A DNA stretch of 64,000 bases from Zea mays (GCF_902167145.1 NC_050101.1:135004990-135068989), one strand, 5' to 3'. Numbered from the stretch's first letter, positions 1 to 10,648 are shown. Numbers and translations: made by a program. The notes: generated by a model from the letters alone, not told the origin.

Positions 1-2525
1 CGTACAGACACACATAAATGGCTAGGAGCTTCTGCATATGCAAGGATTGAAAAGTGAGTGATGTCGAAAGCATAGTTAATAATGTGCAAATATCTCAAAT
101 ATCAAATTAACAACTAACCCGCATCTTCATCATTTGCATTACTTGCCCTATGTGTCGCGCGGTATGCATCCACTTCGTCCATGGATACTCCAACCTTTGG
201 GATATTTGAATGCCATCCAAGTTCGCCTCTAGGGAAGAACAATGGATATGATAGTGCATCGTAGCATCCATGGTATGAGCGGATGCAGTGGCTTGAACTG
301 TCCTTCCCATGGAGCATAACACTCTTGCTGAATTGGCCTCGCCCTTCGCTCCCTTCGATCCAGACAGCGGCCACCTCCGAAGTGAGAGGTGTGTTATATG
401 TCTTCTGGTTCAACGTCTGGTCAAGGTTCAACGCGATACGATAGTCATCAAGGTTGTCAACGTGGCCCATGGTCCTAAGGTGCTCGGAGTACGGGTTTCC
501 ACGTAGTATGTCGACTATCTGTTTGATAACCTCCTTGTCTTTCTGTTGATGCTCTTCACGGCACTTACGGTACCGATGCTCGAGGCTGGGATCGTCATCA
601 TAAAAGTAAAGCTCAAGGTGTTTATGCTCTGCCCCACCTTCCCTACCAAATGACTTGATATTGTGGTACATCATGCCCTGTGCTCGAAACGTGTATATAC
701 CAGAACCCCTTACATTAGTTGTCATACTATCGAGGCAACAGTATAGGGAAGTGAAAGAGAAATGGCCATTGAAAAACCTAATGTTATCACGAAAGTGCCT
801 AGCATCAGAGTCTGCACTATCCCACAACCTCTTGAGTTGGGGAGGGGTCTCCACTGGAGCTAGCTCAACCTTCCCACCACGACAACAAAACCCAGGTGGC
901 TCATACTCAAACTTCTTCGCGGTGCAATAACCGCAGTTGGGAACAAGCTTGAGCATATGTGTTTCTTCAGGGATGTTGCTGTACACCTTGTCGTACGGGT
1001 CAGAAACATAAGTGGCAGTAGATTCTTCTTGAGTACCATCGATCTCGATATCCTCATCGGTATCCTCATCTGATATTTTTTTGAAAACAATGAGTAAGAC
1101 ATGAATATTTACATAAGCCTTGCTAGGATAATAATAATCGAAAATAGTACATTGCGCAGCGAATAGGTATCCCTCGTTCTCATCATCGTCGTCTTCAAAT
1201 ATGACACCCTCATCGTCATCACCTAAATGGATCCAAGATGATGTAAGCACATGTTTAGTCAGACTACATACTATCGATGTCTTGCAAGATCCATATAAAC
1301 TTGGATAGTAATTACCATTGTTGGTGATCTTCATAGGCGTATGGCGCTGTGTCCAATCGTCCCCTTCAACAGCGTCACCGCTAGTATCCTCAATCGAAGT
1401 ACCCACCTTCCTTGATATGGCTGATTCAAATTGCTGGTTTCGACGAGCTAATATAGCTTGTCTTTCCCCACGAGGAACATGATGTTTACGCTTTAGTGTA
1501 TTGGTAGACATATCGGGCGAAGCGACATCCTCGGTCTGGGTTGGAGATGGCAAGAAAGGTGCGTTGACGAATTCAGGGATAACCCAGTCGCAGACAGTTA
1601 ATATGGATCCATCAGATCCCTTTACATCTGTTGTAGGGTGTACCAACTCAGGGGTATATGTTGGGTCCTCCATGGCGATGGATGTGGGATTCAAAGTGTC
1701 GGCTTGCATAACTCTACGTCTCCTGTTGTGGTCTACCTTTGCCTCTTTTCGCCTTGGTGTTCTATTATACAACCTAAGGCGTTCACGCCTAAACTCCCTC
1801 TCGACGGGAGTTAAGTTTTTGTACCGCTCGCTAAAGTAGGTGGTCCTCTGTCTAGTATGCTTAGGTGTGTGGCCAACATTTTCGTGCACACTGCCTGTAA
1901 TAAGGCATACTACGTTAAACCGTATGAAACTTTATATTTTTTTTGCATGTTTAGTCTAATGAACAGTCATGTACCTGGTGTTAGAACTTCTGTCGTTGCA
2001 TCAATGTCGTTTGACTGTAATGTATAATTGATATGCAACCAGTCGGAATCATTATCTGGATCAACATTTACTTTTTCGTCTCCACCTACAAAATATGAAC
2101 ACATTACTTTCAGTAGTAGGTTTATGCACAGAAACATTACTCTAAAGTTGACGAATTTCATCACCTCTTGGCGCGTTGGGCATCATATTTTGGCAATCAT
2201 TTTGTTGACTTGCTTCAGGACGCTTCTTATTCAACTCTTTATTCCGTAGACGTGCTTCTCGACGCTTTTTGTTTTTCTCGTTTTTCTGTTCATCAGACAT
2301 CGTGGCATATCTTTCCTTATCTCTTTGCCTCTTACGTTCCTTAGCATCAACAATTGGTCGTAACGAGTTTGATCCATTTTGATCACCTACAATGTAACTT
2401 TGTATATTAGTGTTCTATTACATACTACGTTGCATTCATTAATCTACACGCATGTACTAAGCTTTACCTGTATTAATGGTGTTTGAGATGTCTGCACATG
2501 GTGTGCGAGCAACATTATGTGCCAT
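1..2525 (-). CDS. Helitron Rep/helicase protein, N-terminal part (continues beyond the window)
   Basis: Rep/helicase nicks DNA and drives rolling-circle transposition in the nucleus. I read five exons on the minus strand: 2525-2468 (ATG at 2525-2523), 2386-2165, 2085-1975, 1894-119 and 31-1. All introns are GT-AG and all codon phases join, giving at least 732 residues without a stop. The N-terminus is a charged region (KERKRQRDKERYATMSDEQK) typical of grass Helitron proteins. The large exon has the cysteine motif CGYCTAKKFE followed by FCCRGGKVEL, then the Helitron helicase-like domain with FTSLYCCLDS and YPLFFPRGELGWH. The last exon begins with the conserved LCVSVR. The HUH nickase motif and the helicase should lie outside the window, so catalytic integrity cannot be judged. 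The identity is confident; the exon ends are read by eye. Confidence 0.82.
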
Positions 2526-3359
2526 CTGATTTGTTTGTGTTTGTTCTCTGTTCTCCATAAAGAAAACCTGATAGGGGCAATGGACTTTTTAAATAATTTT
2601 CAAGTCCGTCAAGGTTCACAGACCATTTCAAACAAACATGTCCACAGGACCAATCTAAAATGTAGTTCAGAAGTGCAGTCTGTCAAAGGACCAGGAGAGT
2701 ACTAAAGAAAGAAAAGAACTCATTGACCAACAAATGTAGCTGAGAAGCAAAGATTTAAACCAAATGAGCAGTCGAATCAACAGGAAATTACAAGTCTAGT
2801 GAACCAAACAGTTTAATTACAAGTGAATCAACAGGAAACAAGATCTACAGACTGCAAGTATCAAAATTAACTAAGAGCAGTGATTGGAACATAGAAAATA
2901 ACATAGGAACATAACAAGATGGTGAAGCAGTGCCCAGATTCATAGGAGCTAACAAATTATTTTTAGCCTCATACCAGCCAAGTGACATGCTAGAAACACC
3001 CAACACATGGTAGACCAAAAGATTTTTAGCCTCATAACGTCTGATTGAACAGATTTCATGAACTTGAAACCTGTTTAGAGAGGCCCTCAATCAGTTTGAC
3101 TGGGATTTATTTCTGCTCTTGAAATTTCGTCGCACATTTAGCGATTCTTTGAGTACTGTATACTATTTATTATTGTGTTATCGTATTCAGTAACACTTGA
3201 CTGACTATTACGTTGTCTATTAACACTTGACTGACTATTAACAAAAGTTGTCATATATAAAGAAGGGTCCATAGCTACAGTTGATAGAGATATGTGTCGG
3301 GCATTGTCATGCGTTGTTGTAATAAAATCTGAAGAACTCAAAATGACAATTGTTACTTA
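2526..3359. other. Helitron intergenic DNA upstream of the Rep/helicase start
   Basis: No gene is seen. The stretch must contain the Rep/helicase promoter on the minus strand, but no convincing TATA box at a set distance was found. Two direct copies of TAACACTTGACTGACTATTA lie at about 3190-3209 and 3221-3240. Confidence 0.5.
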
Positions 3360-3665
3360 TAGTATCGTTATGTATCTCCCCCATGTTAAAGGAAACGTCT
3401 CCTTTTCATATCGAGCTTTTTAATTGCAGTTTTTGGCATCAGGTACATGGACATGTGGTATATATGAGTATTAGATAGGCAAGCATTAATATGTGTAATT
3501 CTACCAACTATAGTCAGAACACTGATTTTACAACTTTGAAGTCCTTTTATCAACCTTTTCCACCAGCTTAACCCAGTCATTCACACGAAGCCTGCTAGGA
3601 CTTACAGGCACTCCAAGATAGTTCATGGGGAGATCACTGATCTTACTGTCGAAAAGGTTAGCATG
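3360..3665 (-). mobile_element. L1-type LINE reverse transcriptase C-terminal fragment
   Basis: Minus-strand reading gives LPMNYLGVPV and NDWVKLVEKV (about 3645-3545), then in another frame GRITHINACLSNT and HMSMYLMPKTAIKKL (about 3510-3400). These match the conserved region after the RT active site of plant non-LTR retrotransposons. A frameshift near 3545 and a stop near 3383 show that it is dead. It lies between the two Helitron genes, so it was either inserted into or captured by the Helitron. Confidence 0.7.
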
Positions 3666-3700
3666 CTTTTCTGACTGCGATACTACAGTATGTAGGTTGT

Positions 3701-3733
3701 TGGGGTGACTGAATAACTACAGTAGTCACCCCA
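3701..3733. repeat. Perfect 10-bp inverted repeat
   Basis: TGGGGTGACT at 3701-3710 and AGTCACCCCA at 3724-3733 form a perfect stem with a 13-base loop. It lies inside the Helitron, just upstream (in minus-strand terms) of the LINE relic. Its function is unknown. Confidence 0.6.
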
Positions 3734-4293
3734 CATTGATGATTGGTGTCCTAGCTATAAACTGAAGTTGGTTGATTATGTGCTTACTGGCACAATCTGT
3801 GCCTAGATTAAATTAGCAGACAATGGCTTAAAAGACTCACTCTCCAAGATAGCTTAAATTAGCTTAAATTAGCAGACAATCTGTGCTCATTGTCAGAGAC
3901 ACTCACTCTGCAACCGTGTGTAAATTGGCTGGCAGATTGTATTTTGTGATAGTCTGAACTTTACATGACAGACCAGCAGATATTGTCATGGCTCAGGATG
4001 AAGCTGTGGCTACCTAGAAGACTGGAAATACAACATCTCCTTCAGACCTACATGTCTCGTGTGTTCTTAATCTGTCAAAATATGACATGTATAGTGAAAG
4101 TTGCCTGGTCATACTCATTCTTATTGCTGTTTTTGAGATCTTACAAGGAATGATAACATAATTTATTTCTGACTGCGAGGGTTCGATAACATTATACGTA
4201 TCGAATTCAACACAACAAAGAGCCAGTTTTTAATACATAAACGGCGAAATACAAATAATTGTGACCATCTTTAGTTGATAACAAGCTATCACA
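3734..4293. other. Spacer after the RPA-like gene
   Basis: No coding feature is supported. The stretch follows the RPA-like stop codon (minus strand) and probably holds its 3' UTR. The phrase TTAAATTAGC occurs as a short direct repeat near 3853-3872. Confidence 0.45.
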
Positions 4294-5631
4294 CTACACA
4301 TCCGGAACCACTGTCGCCAGATAAGCGCGTCTCCTCTCTAGATAATTGTTGATTAAAGCACTCCTCGGATTTTGGATCATGGAGCGCCGAATTGCTGCAA
4401 TTTAGTAAATGATATGTAATAACATGATTACTTAATTATAGTTTCTAAATTATTGCAAGAAACACTCACTCTGCAACCGTTGTGTGGTGTGATGATCTGG
4501 ATCGAATTCAACAGTGCTATGGTCCGAGGTTTGCAAGCATCCTATTGTTATAGTAGTAGACTTAGTTACTAAAGAAGGTCATTGCGTTTACTCCAACAAA
4601 GATGTTCAAGGATAATATAATTTACTGTGTAGCTTGTTACGACGCAGCATAGTTCCGATAATTATGCTCTTGTTTTCTCTAGCTAACACCCACCGTAGAG
4701 CATTTCTTTGCAACAGTTCAGGCCATATACCCACGACGATTATATCCCACCTATAAACAAAGCTTGTATTGTTTGAATAAAATATAACATGTCTGCAGTT
4801 TAAAAAAGATTGTATTATAAATTAATGACCTGGAATCCATTAGTATGGCCTCTCTGTACGGCCTTCCACCGATGTGCTCTAACGGCGCCAAATGAATGAC
4901 AATTCCTATTACATCTGAGACATTCATATATGAGGGATTAAATTTTTTTATGGTTTAGTGCGGTATAAGTATACTCCATATAGAAAGACGGGCACATACC
5001 TATAAACCTCTTATGAGGTTGTTGGAGGACCTCATGAAATGGCATAAGATGTTTTGGATAAGGCGGGAACTGAATTGGCAAGTGGAATGGTTCCACAACA
5101 GTCCGAGATGCCAAGGTCAATTCTAGCCTATGTCCAAAATTCCGAAATAGATACGGCCCCCAGCTTACATAGAACGCCACTCCATATAATGTATATGTAG
5201 ATCCTTGTTGGAGTAAGGTGTCAAATCTTTGGACATTAGCGCGGTATGAAATCGCTTCTATTTTTGACCCCTAGTCATTTCAGAATGCACGTCGTATGAG
5301 TAAGAGAAATACGTTGACTTCATTTATTTATGTTTTAATGTTTGACCCAGTGACTTACAGTGATGTCTTGTAGAATAAAATGTTGGCTGTCATGACGTCT
5401 AGGGAACTTAACAACGATTCTGGCTACGATACTCTTAAATTTTGGTAAGTCATCGCTCTCAACATCATCAAATAACACGAAACTACATTAAAAGTGAGTT
5501 TAGATTCTTTTGTCCACGCATATATATATATATATATATGCGACAAGTGAACTGTGTACTTACGGAAACTTTGTAGGGACGTGATGTAGGGCTGCAACCG
5601 ACCTATGTTGGTTAAGTGTAGATGGTGCCAT
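4294..5631 (-). CDS. RPA1-like OB-fold single-strand DNA-binding protein of the Helitron
   Basis: This is probably a nuclear ssDNA-binding protein that assists rolling-circle transposition. Seven minus-strand exons give one open frame of 281 residues: 5631-5564 (ATG at 5631), 5482-5359, 5270-5000, 4914-4830, 4750-4626, 4541-4470 and 4394-4294 (TAG). Every intron is GT-AG and every phase fits. Residues about 30-150 form the first OB fold (IVARIVVKF, LLQQGSTYTLYGVAFYV). Residues about 155-260 form the second, with the RPA signatures DVIGIVIHLAPLEHI, LLQRNALRW, IIIGTMLRRN and QTSDHSTVEFDP. It lacks the C-terminal zinc-finger OB fold of cellular RPA70, as Helitron-borne versions often do. It lies upstream of Rep/helicase in the same orientation. 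Capture of a host RPA gene is possible but less likely given this position. Confidence 0.82.
5521..5539. repeat. (TA)n microsatellite
   Basis: An uninterrupted TA repeat of 19 bases in intron 1 of the RPA-like gene. Confidence 0.9.
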
Positions 5632-6828
5632 TGATCTTATAGTATTGATCATAGTTACAAATATGTTTGAAATAAATCAAAACATAAAAAAAGCCATGTA
5701 AATCTCCACATTTGAAGGAAGTATGAAACAAAGTAGAAAAATAAACCAAAAAAACATAGATTTGAGGTTTATAACATGAAATATGCTTTCTTAATCATGA
5801 AATAAATCAAAACCATGTATAGTGAATGTTTCTCCTACCAAGTATATTCACTGAAACGAAAGGAAGCACAGAGCCTGAAGAGGCTCGAGGTTAAGAAGAA
5901 GAGGATTGAGAGGAGGAACTCTCTCACCTGCAACACTTCAAAAAGAAGCTGCTGGGCAGAGTCCAGAAGAGATGAATGCAAACACTGACAAATTAGTAAG
6001 TTCTGATGAAACTATTGTCAGCACTAACGAAAGTCATAGCAGTGGCAAGCATCTGGTGAAGGGGCTTCCACCAAAGTACCAGGCCACAAGACAGTTCGTC
6101 AGCAATGCGAAAGAAGCCAAACTCGGCCTTCAAAGGTATTGAGTGAAATTTGTAGTGTTAAGTACACCATTGAGGTATTGTCAGTATCCATTTCCCATGC
6201 TTCCAGAAACATGAATCCACAATAGGTGTACGTGTATAGATGTACGTGCAAAAAAATGTAAAACATCTCGCACATATATAAGGTAACAGTCACTCAACAC
6301 TACATTAAACATTAAAACTGACTTGAAATTTGAAGTACAAATAACATGAACACTCTCAACACAAAACTGAATTAACATAGACACTGAAATTGCTTCTACA
6401 CTAAAATTCAGTGAAGGCAATATTATTAGGCACTCTAAAATTCAGTGTCTAGGAAGTGGAAAAATTGTACCTTTGATTGGTCAGGGAAGTTCGCCAAGCT
6501 TGCCTAGTCACTCCAAGAATGTTGTACACAAGTTCATGCGAGAGTGTACCTGAAATAAACAGATGCAACCTTGAAGCAGATGCAAGGATGAGGGTGAAAT
6601 ACCTAGCCAATAAACAGATGCAACCAAAATCTACAGACTGCAATACCGGCACGAATTAAAACACAATAAGATGGATGAGGGTGATTGAATCGGTGAATCT
6701 GAGGAGAGTGGGGATGGGTTGCAGACGGTACCTCTGTCCATCCTTTTAATAGCTGTGGAAATGTCGTCGCTGTCAGATTAGTACGCGAATCTCGCCTTCC
6801 ATTTCACGTCGCGGTTTGATGTGGGCGG
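5632..6828. other. Helitron 5' region upstream of the RPA-like gene; possible captured fragment
   Basis: Mostly AT-rich DNA that should include the RPA-like promoter. On the plus strand, about 5826-6142 has unusually protein-like stretches ([19 protein letters not shown] in one frame, then [19 protein letters not shown] in another). This could be a captured host exon with a frameshift. I do not recognise the family, and chance is not excluded. Confidence 0.35.
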
Positions 6829-7330
6829 GATACCCCACAGCGGTCATCACGGCGCGCCGGGGGAGGGGGGTGGGAGGCGGGGTGCCTAGCGCGGGCGACG
6901 CGCGCGGGATGCTGTCCTCGCCGGGGATGGCGGGCCAGGGCGTGGTGGCCGGGGATGGCGGGTGGGGGGGCTCGCGCGGGCGGGGTGGTGGGGCAGGGTG
7001 CCTGGCGCGGGCGCCGCGCGCGGGATGTTCTCCTCGCCGGGATGGTGGGCGGGGTGGTGGGGCGGGCATCACGGCGCGCGGGCGGGGTGGTGGGGCAGGG
7101 TACCTGGAGCGGGCGCCGCGCGCGGGAAGTTCTCCTCGCCGGGATGGTGGGCGGGGTGGTGGGGCGGGCATCACGGCGCGCGGGCGGGATTGCGCGCGGC
7201 GCGAGCGACGCGCGCGTGATGAAGACGCGAGCGACGCTGGCGGCGGTCATCACTGCGCGCGGGAGCTGGGGGACGGGATTGCGCGCGGACGGCGCGCGGG
7301 TGTGGGGGAAGACGCGCGCGGTGGCTAAAA
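6829..7330. repeat. GC-rich tandem-repeat block near the Helitron 5' end
   Basis: Very GC-rich and CpG-rich DNA in otherwise AT-rich surroundings. A unit of about 103 bases containing GTTCTCCTCGCCGGGATGG starts near 7020 and again near 7123, and a diverged partial copy starts near 6901. Long open frames on both strands here are by-products of base composition. The position upstream of both Helitron genes would suit a promoter region. Confidence 0.65.
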
Positions 7331-7382
7331 CATCGCGGGCGGGGGCATGGATTCGATGGTGGACGCCCTCCGTTGGCACTTA

Positions 7383-7396
7383 AGGATTAGTAGAGA
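7383..7396 (-). other. Candidate Helitron 5' terminus
   Basis: The minus strand reads TCTCTACTAATCCT, which fits the remembered maize 5' terminus pattern TCTMTAYTAMYHNW. The base before it on the minus strand is G, whereas insertion between A and T predicts A. The boundary is therefore a candidate only. Confidence 0.55.
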
Positions 7397-7739
7397 CTTG
7401 TGCGGCTTGTGCCTGCCTCCCATGGCAGCGTGCGACTGCTTGCTAGTGGCTGAGCGATCCTAAGTGGAGTGCACGAGTGGTAGCGACTTCCTGCGTGATG
7501 ATGCCTATAGCCTGCTCCACGCACCAGCGTCCAGCGGCACCACGCCTCCGATGCTCGTGCTCCCCCTGCGAGCCTTGGAGGTCGGCGCTCGGTTTCTGGC
7601 GGCTGGCTGAGAGAGAGACGGTGAGACCGTGAGAGTCTGAGAGAGACCGTGACTGCATGTGGGAGACTAGGGTTTCTGGTGAATAAGGATGGAGAATGGG
7701 CCGGAACGCCAGTTTCTGGTGGGCTGAAAAGTGAAAACT
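7397..7739. other. Helitron flank, no gene recognised
   Basis: No supported gene. A GA-rich stretch lies at about 7607-7655. Minus-strand open frames through here run into the hAT-like sequence and have no recognisable domain. Confidence 0.4.
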
Positions 7740-7918
7740 GAAATAATTTCGGATATCCGCCAAGACCCGCGGGTAAAAGTTAAACCCCGTACCCGACCCG
7801 ATTTTATCACGGGTCGGATATGGGTGAGACCCACGGGTTAAATTTTGTACCCGAACCCGAATCCGACGGGTCGGATATCCGTGGATATCCGAACCCGCGG
7901 GTAAAATTGCCATCCCTA
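7740..7918. mobile_element. hAT-like non-autonomous transposon end
   Basis: The right end reads, on the minus strand, TTAGGGATGGCAATTTTACC, which resembles Ac/hAT-type terminal inverted repeats. Subterminal ACCCG/CGGGT repeats, including ACCCGCGGGT palindromes, fill the segment. The left terminus and target duplication were not found. Grass proteins with repeated GYPTR-type text in databases come from translating such ends, so the long minus-strand frame here is not a gene. Confidence 0.5.
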
Positions 7919-9290
7919 AACGGGCGTGGGCCAGGGTCGGGGCGGCTCGGCGGCCAAGTGGCGCGGCGGTGCGGCCAGGGAAGAAGAAGGGGCCCCTGAC
8001 GGGTGGGCCCCACGCGTCAGTGAGAGAGGGAGGAGGGAGGAGGTGGGCGTGACGGCTGATGGGCCCTGGTGGGCTGGATTCGGCCACGGTTAGGGTTTCC
8101 AAACTCTTTTCTATTTAAAAATATAAATAAATATAATTATAAATATTTCTAAAAATCATAATAATTATACCAAAATTATCTATTATTAAAATATTTATTT
8201 TTGAACCAACATTTCTATAGTAATTAATTAGATTTTCAATATAAAAGAAATTCTATGTGACAACCATAAATCAAATATGAGCAAACAAAATTATTCTAAA
8301 TGCAAATAAAGATGAAACACTTGAAAGAAAAATTCATTACCATATTTACCACTAATAATCTAAATACATTATTTTTAGTTGATGGTTTTGTAGTGTTACA
8401 CTAAATAACTGAAACCGTATGTAAAAATTAGTCTTCACCACAGGTATAGAGTTGTTTTGCACTAGTGAAACAAAAATCGTGCTCTAAAAATGAGTGCACC
8501 GATCACTGATTTAAATTTTATGTTACCCAAAAGTTAATTATATTTTATATCATTATTTTTTTTATTTTGAAATTAACCTTTTCCGTTCTAATTAATTTAA
8601 CAACTAAAATTAAATTTCTTTTAATTTGATGGACTTGAGTTGTTATGTTTAGAGGGCCTAGCCACATCAGGTTGTGGCACCCTACAAATAGGCCCTATGT
8701 TTGTTAGGGTGGTAGAAAATGAACATGCACCATTTGATTAACATAACCGGCCCAAACATGGGATGCCCAAAATCCTCAAAATACTCCGAATCTGCAGATA
8801 GACAACCCATATCTAAAATGCGACTTTAGTCGGAACTATAGAATATATCTTATCCTGTATTTTTTCATAAATATTCTTTGGAGACCAAATCTTTCATTAT
8901 ATTTGGCATGAAAACTTTTCATCTCCAAAGAATCGGAGAAGGGGCACTGCCTGACTGCGCTGGTAGTATCCCAAGATCACAAGCATCCATGCCAGTCCAA
9001 AAGAACGGATCTCGCGTCTCCGAGTGGGGAACAATGTGGGGGAAGAAAAATAAGGTTCTTGCGGTAGCCGGTAGTTGGTCAACAGTAGCACACATGCACA
9101 TAATGTCGTGATTGTGACAATCCCATGGGCAGGGCATATCCATCTAACCCAGCGCAGACGAAATGAAGGTGTACGTCGTTGCTGTTGCACACCACTAGTT
9201 GCAACAGTTTAAGTAGCCTTGGCCTCGTCGCCTCCTCCACTCACTCGCTCATCTTCTTGCACCACCGACAGGCCAGCCTTCGATTCTCGT
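7919..9290. other. Upstream intergenic DNA of the bHLH gene
   Basis: GC-rich to about 8100, then strongly AT-rich to about 8900. No gene, intact element or clear terminal repeat was identified. The last part (9190-9290) is likely promoter or leader of the bHLH gene, with a pyrimidine-rich run (CTCCTCCACTCACTCGCTCA). Confidence 0.4.
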
Positions 9291-9359
9291 AGTCAAAGGT
9301 ACGGCCAATGCATGCAATTCCTCGTCAAAATTTGGCCAACATTTGTCCATCCAATTGCC

Positions 9360-9366
9360 TATATAT
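9360..9366 (+). promoter_or_regulatory. Possible TATA box of the bHLH gene
   Basis: TATATAT lies about 155 bases before the ATG and would place the start site near 9390. An alternative model is an earlier start with a 5' UTR intron at 9299-9456 (donor GGTACGG, acceptor TTTCTTGCAG). Transcript data would decide between them. Confidence 0.35.
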
Positions 9367-9521
9367 CTCTCCATTCTCTTGTCCTTGCTGATTCAAGAGA
9401 GTTCCTGTGTTTACTTTCTTTGCGGAGATGTATGTGCTGCCTTTTTTTTCTTGCAGCTTTTGAGGTACCACTAGTGAAATGAGCGAGGACAAGGTGTCTT
9501 AGAAGTTACTACTTAGAAGAG

Positions 9522-10503
9522 ATGGCTAGTACCGCAAGCCAACCGTTTCAAGAAGGGAAGCAGCACCTGCACCTGAACCATGGTGGCCGTGCTCTTCATT
9601 CAGCGTACGGTGGTACTGCTGCGTGGCCTGCCAGCTCGGTGACGCCGCCTCTGACCAGGCTGGAGACACCAGCGTCGTCGAGCAAAAGCACGGCGGAGGC
9701 GCGGCAGGCCCTCAAGATCCACAGCGCGGCAGAGAAGCGGCGGCGGGAGAGGATCAATGCTCACCTCGCGACGCTGAGGAGAATGATCCCTGACGCTAGT
9801 CAGGTCTGCACATCTTGCCGTTTCAGAGTTTGGTTCCATAAGTTGCAGCCGAGCATGCAGTTTTTTTTTCTTAATGCACAGTTGAAATCCTTTTTTTTTA
9901 CGGACGGAATCAGTACTGCACCGCAAATGATTAACAGCAATGTCACTGTCGTCTGCTCGTGAACAGATGGACAAGGCCACCTTGCTAGCCCGGGTGGTTT
10001 GCCAACTCAAGGACCTCAAGAAGAAATCGGCCGAAACCACGCAGCCACCACTGGCCACCATCCCCGGAGAGACCAACGAGATCGCCGTCGTCTGCTGCAC
10101 CGGCACGGCCTCCACTGCCTACGAGAGAGCGGCGGCGACGTACATCAGGGCCTCCGTCAGCTGTGACGACCGGCCGGGGCTCCACGCTGACCTCGCCGGA
10201 GCGTTACGCGCCATGAGGCTGAGGCCGCTGAGGGCGGACATGGCCGCCCTGGGAGGCAGGGCTCAGTGTGACTTCGTACTGTGCAGAGAGGACGGCGCCG
10301 GCTGCCGCACGCTGAAGGCTCTCGAGGAGGGCGTCAGGCAGGCGCTGGCCAAGGCTGCGTTCCCGGAGACGCCACCGTACGGATGCAACGCCGCTAGGAG
10401 CAGGAGGCAGAGGCTTGCGGGATCACATTGTGTACTACATGGTCATGGTCATGGTCATGGTCATGGACATGGACTACATGTCATTGGTGAGCATGGATGG
10501 TAG
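9522..10503 (+). CDS. bHLH transcription factor (bHLH30/AIG1-like group) with ACT-like domain
   Basis: Nuclear DNA-binding regulator. Exon 1 is 9522-9803, the intron is 9804-9966 (GT-AG) and exon 2 is 9967-10503, giving 272 residues. The basic region HSAAEKRRRERINAH starts at residue 67. It has the H67/E71/R75 pattern known to contact E-box/G-box DNA. Helix 1 ends in IPDASQ exactly at the splice site, and helix 2 begins MDKATLLARVV, the usual intron position and wording of this plant subgroup. Residues about 130-225 form the ACT-like C-terminal domain (IAVVCC, VSCDDRPGLHADLAGALRAM). The tail carries a HG dipeptide repeat. The ATG at 9522 follows a purine-rich leader and is the first in frame. 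It is a normal-length, uninterrupted host gene. The exact orthologue and target genes are not determinable here. Confidence 0.88.
10437..10479 (+). repeat. Hexanucleotide repeat (GGTCAT)n encoding His-Gly
   Basis: Consecutive GGTCAT-type units in the 3' coding part of the bHLH gene encode about six HG dipeptides. The reading frame is preserved because the unit is six bases long. Confidence 0.85.
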
Positions 10504-10648
10504 TTTAGCGATGTAGAGAAGTGTGATATGGATGATATTGATATGTACTTCAGTACTTGCATGGTTTTGTCGCGAAGCTCTATTAAAAGTGTCGAAGGCA
10601 GATCGGATAATATTACAAGTGACTCTAAGCTTGGTATGCATAAATTTT
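10504..10648 (+). other. 3' UTR of the bHLH gene
   Basis: Follows the TAG at 10501-10503 and runs into CACTA-type repeats. No definite polyadenylation signal was fixed; ATTAAAAG near 10582 is a candidate. Confidence 0.45.

Larger units (their letters stand above)
1..7396 (-). mobile_element. Helitron (rolling-circle transposon), 3' end outside the window
   Basis: Two genes on the minus strand are diagnostic of plant Helitrons: a Rep/helicase N-terminal half (1-2525) and an RPA-like OB-fold gene (4294-5631). The minus strand at 7396-7383 reads TCTCTACTAATCCT, which fits the maize Helitron 5' terminus consensus as I remember it. Helitrons begin with TC and end with CTRR after a hairpin, and they make no target duplication. 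The 3' end would lie left of base 1. The flanking base before the TC is G rather than the expected A, so the exact 5' boundary is less certain than the identity of the element. Confidence 0.78.

Noticed and set aside
6773..7383. Long open frames on both strands rich in Pro/Arg/Gly/Ala
   Set aside because: They arise from a GC-rich tandem repeat with few stop codons; frames overlap on both strands and show no domain.
7443..8102. 219-codon minus-strand frame containing GYPTRRIRVRV-type text
   Set aside because: The text is a translation of hAT-like subterminal ACCCG repeats; no protein domain and no gene structure.
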